A stretch of 64,000 bases of DNA from Paraeggerthella sp964369725 (GTDB lineage: Bacteria; Actinomycetota; Coriobacteriia; Coriobacteriales; Eggerthellaceae), in the NCBI GenBank assembly GCA_964369725.1, contig CAYJGC010000001.1, positions 1 to 64,000 on the forward strand, read 5' to 3'. Under the pieces are notes generated by a model. The model saw nothing but the letters and a program-made list of their open reading frames with translations, was not told where the DNA came from and did not search any database. Numbering within the stretch: the stretch's first letter is position 1; every line of letters starts with the position of its first letter. A program made the translations under genes and the position numbers. Shown one piece after another: positions 61,603 to 64,000 of this stretch.

Positions 61603-62565
61603 GTGGGTTTTTTCGATGGTCTTAAACGAGACAAAAAAAAGGCAGAGACTATCATCAACACTGAGCAAGAAAAAGAAGAAATTATTGATATTGAGGATGT
61701 TGAGGTTGTTGAGAGGGATGTTCCGGAGTATATAAAAGAACCCGAAGCCTTAAAAGAGATTAAAGCTTACAATCAAAAAAAAGCTGTAAGTCATGTAATT
61801 GGCCAAACTAAAGTGATAGCGATTATTAATCAAAAAGGCGGTGTTGGTAAATCAACTACTGCGGTAAATCTTTCAGCTGCTTTAGGTAGTCTTGGTAAAC
61901 AAGTCCTCTTAGTGGATCTTGATCCTCAAGGTAACGCTACAAGTGGTTTAGGCGTTGAGAAGAGGATAGTTGAAAACTGTGTTTATGACGTTTTGTTAAA
62001 CGGGCTAGAAATTGAAAATGTAATCATTCCTGATGTTTGCGAAGGATTAGATTTAATTCCTGCAACCATTAATCTTGCAGGAGCAGAAGTTGAATTGGTA
62101 TCCGAGATTTCAAGAGAAAATCGCCTTAAACTTGCTGTAGGAAGCCTTAGAGGAAAATATGATTATATATTCATTGATTGTCCTCCTTCGTTAGGTTTAT
62201 TAACGATTAATGCACTTGTAGCAGCAGACAAACTATTAATTCCAATTCAATGTGAGTTTTATGCGTTGGAAGGTGTGACAAAACTTCTTGAATCAATGAA
62301 ACGTGTCAAAAATTACCTAAATCCAACTTTGGATATATATGGAATCTTACTAACTATGTATGACGGAAGAACCACTCTTTCTCGTCAAGTTGTGACTGAG
62401 GTTCGTAGTTATTTTGGTAAGCAGGTATTTGAGGTGGTTATACCTCGGACAGTTAAGCTTTCTGAAGCACCAAGTCACGGGAAACCAATCACAGAGTATG
62501 ACCCATCAGGAAAAGGATCACAATCTTACATTGATCTTGCAAAGGAAGTGATGAAACGTGGCTAA
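61603..62565 (+). CDS. parA: Chromosome-partitioning ATPase ParA/Soj
   Basis: A 320-residue ParA. The deviant Walker A KGGVGKSTTAVNLSAALG begins near residue 77, after a charged Lys/Glu/Asp-rich N-terminal extension of roughly 65 residues that most Soj proteins lack. Then VLLVDLDPQGNATSGLG, DYIFIDCPPSLGLLTINAL and IPRTVKLSEAPSHGKPI. It moves ParB-parS complexes. GTG start with AAAGGAG. It overlaps parB by 8 bases. Confidence 0.95.
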   Translation: MGFFDGLKRDKKKAETIINTEQEKEEIIDIEDVEVVERDVPEYIKEPEALKEIKAYNQKKAVSHVIGQTKVIAIINQKGGVGKSTTAVNLSAALGSLGKQVLLVDLDPQGNATSGLGVEKRIVENCVYDVLLNGLEIENVIIPDVCEGLDLIPATINLAGAEVELVSEISRENRLKLAVGSLRGKYDYIFIDCPPSLGLLTINALVAADKLLIPIQCEFYALEGVTKLLESMKRVKNYLNPTLDIYGILLTMYDGRTTLSRQVVTEVRSYFGKQVFEVVIPRTVKLSEAPSHGKPITEYDPSGKGSQSYIDLAKEVMKRG

Positions 62566-63601
62566 ATCATCAAGAAGTGGATTAGGGCGTGGTTTAGGTT
62601 CTCTGTTAGGTGGTTCTTATGAAGAGGCTTCACCTTCAAGGAGTTCAACCCAACGTGTGTTAGTTGAAGATGAAAGAATCAACAAAGCTCAAAAAGAGAA
62701 CAGATTTGAAATAAATGAAGATAAATATACTACGGAACAAGACAATGTTATGGTTATGGAAGAGTCTATTACGGAAAATGGCGCTGAAGTAACTATTAAG
62801 AGTATTGCGAGACGTAATACAGAAGAAGTTTCGATAGATCATATTCATCCAAATCCAGATCAGCCGCGTACAAATTTTAAACAAGAAAGTTTAGAAGAGC
62901 TATGTGCTTCCATAGAAAAAGATGGTTTACTGCAACCTATCTTGGTTAGACAAAGTGGTGTCGATTCTTATCAAATTATAGCTGGAGAACGTCGCTGGCA
63001 GGCTTGCAAAAAAATAGGCTTGAAGAAAGTACCTATTCGTCTCAAGGAAGCTGATGACGATTTAGCCTTAGAACTTGCATTAATTGAGAATATTCAACGT
63101 AGTGACCTTAATCCTATTGAAGAAGCGTATGGCTATAGAAAAATGATGGAAAGGCGAAACTTAACACAATCTGAAGTAGCTCAAGCAGTTTCAAAAGGTA
63201 GATCAACAATAGCAAATGCTCTCAGGTTGTTAGAACTCCCCGAGGAGGCTCAAAAGCTATTGTTTGAAGAAAAAATCAGTGCAGGTCACGCCCGTGCTAT
63301 TCTTTCTATTCCAACAGCTGAGGGGCGTAAAAAATTAACTGAGAAACTTACTGAATCAAAATTGTCTGTTCGTGAAGCGGAAGCAATTGCTCGACTGTTT
63401 TCTGTCGATAATAAAAATGTAGCTACAAAAAGGGAGCCACTACCAAAATCGTATAGAACGGTAGCGAAAGAGCTAAAATCAAAACTCAACACCAATGTGA
63501 AGGTAAAATCAGTAAAAGGTAAACATAAGATTGAGATTGAGTTTAAGGATGAAGAAGATTTAGAAAGATTATTTAAAGAACTCACTCTTAATAATGAGTA
63601 A
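62558..63601 (+). CDS. parB: Chromosome-partitioning protein ParB/Spo0J
   Basis: A 347-residue ParB. A basic N-terminal tail (SSRSGLGRGLGSLLGG, the ParA-stimulating type) is followed by a long linker, the CTP-binding ParB/Srx domain (HPNPDQPRTNF, IIAGERRWQACK, IENIQRSDLNPIEEA), a helix-turn-helix (TQSEVAQAVSKGRSTIANALRLLELP) that binds parS, and a C-terminal dimer domain. GTG start with AAAGGAAG inside the parA end. Confidence 0.96.
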   Translation: MAKSSRSGLGRGLGSLLGGSYEEASPSRSSTQRVLVEDERINKAQKENRFEINEDKYTTEQDNVMVMEESITENGAEVTIKSIARRNTEEVSIDHIHPNPDQPRTNFKQESLEELCASIEKDGLLQPILVRQSGVDSYQIIAGERRWQACKKIGLKKVPIRLKEADDDLALELALIENIQRSDLNPIEEAYGYRKMMERRNLTQSEVAQAVSKGRSTIANALRLLELPEEAQKLLFEEKISAGHARAILSIPTAEGRKKLTEKLTESKLSVREAEAIARLFSVDNKNVATKREPLPKSYRTVAKELKSKLNTNVKVKSVKGKHKIEIEFKDEEDLERLFKELTLNNE

Positions 63602-63612
63602 ATCCCTATTTT

Positions 63613-63650
63613 ACCTACAATAAATATTTCTTTTTATTGTAGGTATTTTT
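63613..63650 (+). terminator. Terminator of parAB, overlapping the 3' end of rlmN
   Basis: ACCTACAATAAA (63613-63624) pairs perfectly with TTTATTGTAGGT (63633-63644), followed by ATTTTTT. The hairpin also encodes the last residues and stop of rlmN on the other strand. Confidence 0.88.
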
Positions 63651-64000
63651 TAATTGGCCACAAGCTCCATCAATATCAGAACCCCGCGAATCACGGATCG
63701 TAGTTTCAATACCACACTTCTTTAGATGATTAACCCATTTAAAAAGTGTGGTGTTTTGTGAAGGTTTATATTGTGACGAGGAAGTAGAGTTGATAGGGAT
63801 TAAATTTATATGACACCGCAGATTTTTACAGAACAAAGCAAGTTCCTTTAAATGTTCTGTGGTGTCATTTACCTCTTTAATCATAATGTATTCTAAAGAA
63901 ACACGCCTATTAGTTACTGCTGTGTAGGAGATAAGAGCTTTTTTAAGAGCTGGTAGGGGATGTTGCTTGAGTGATGGCATAAGAGTGTCGCGTGTTGATT
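63615..64000 (-). CDS. rlmN: 23S rRNA/tRNA adenine-C2 methyltransferase RlmN, C-terminal part (cut by window edge)
   Basis: The last 128 or so codons of a radical SAM methyltransferase. Visible: SLKQHPLPALKKALISYTAVTNRRVSLEYIMIKEVNDT, the HINLIPINS strand and RGSDIDGACGQL. In RlmN the cysteine of ACGQL is the methyl-carrying residue, and it is present. The frame continues upstream without a stop to the window edge (STRDTLMPS), so the ATG at 63980 is internal. It converges on parB and shares DNA with its terminator. Confidence 0.93.
   Translation of the reverse strand, partial: STRDTLMPSLKQHPLPALKKALISYTAVTNRRVSLEYIMIKEVNDTTEHLKELALFCKNLRCHINLIPINSTSSSQYKPSQNTTLFKWVNHLKKCGIETTIRDSRGSDIDGACGQLKNTYNKKKYLL

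Overview
The window looks like an origin-proximal piece of a draft chromosome from a Gram-positive actinobacterium. A member of the Coriobacteriia with fairly low GC fits best, but this is inferred from gene content and order, not from any search. Supporting signs are the order dnaA-dnaN-recF-DUF721-gyrB-gyrA on one side of an AT-rich intergenic region and rpmH-rnpA-yidD-yidC-khpB-rsmG-parA-parB on the other. LPXTG-type surface proteins, an LCP cell-wall ligase, MurT/GatD lipid II amidation and several genes that appear to lack a 5' leader also fit. The scaffold has three 100-N gaps (325-424, 53831-53930, 58218-58317). The second is false: the same 55 bases flank both of its sides.

Layout. 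1-1079 holds the 5' end of a Ser/Thr protein kinase and a repeat-rich, gene-free stretch. 1080-9229 has a YigZ-family protein, a DMT transporter and an AddB/AddA-type helicase-nuclease pair. 9230-17834 is an accessory stretch: a large sortase-anchored repeat protein, a flavin-reductase-like protein, a DUF2798 membrane protein behind a possible ribosome-site hairpin, two CPBP proteases around a tRNA-Leu, and a TraX-family protein. 17846-25664 holds cell-wall genes (LCP ligase, a fused MurT-GatD) and an ECF transporter whose TrpP-like S component lies behind a T-box leader, so tryptophan uptake is the likely role. 26024-27236 is a decayed LPXTG leucine-rich surface protein gene. 27376-36929 carries a metallo-beta-lactamase lipoprotein with DUF3006, tRNA-Phe, a radical SAM protein, purD, purA and a YhaN/YhaO-like SMC ATPase/nuclease pair.

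36960-47127 is housekeeping: dnaB, the rpsF-ssb-rpsR-rplI operon with a possible start-codon-sequestering leader, two tRNA-Ser, a PrsA-like foldase, typA, a DnaJ-domain membrane protein, tRNA-Ala, tRNA-Ile and a bifunctional-nuclease-domain protein. 47235-57640 holds the replication genes and, between dnaA and the origin, an unusual protein joining a GHKL ATPase domain to a winged-helix domain. 57641-58564 is the likely oriC. 58629-63601 is the rpmH-to-parB cluster with two parS sites (a third lies between dnaA and dnaN), and the window ends inside rlmN. Most genes left of the origin are on the minus strand and all but the last on the right are on the plus strand, so they are transcribed away from oriC.

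Best leads: the ATPase/winged-helix gene and the 10-bp-phased TTATTCA-like repeats over its promoter; two leader hairpins covering translation starts (rpsF and the DUF2798 gene); a set of apparently leaderless genes with matching -10 to ATG spacing; the MurT-GatD fusion; and the Trp-type T-box/ECF operon with one degenerate ATPase signature.
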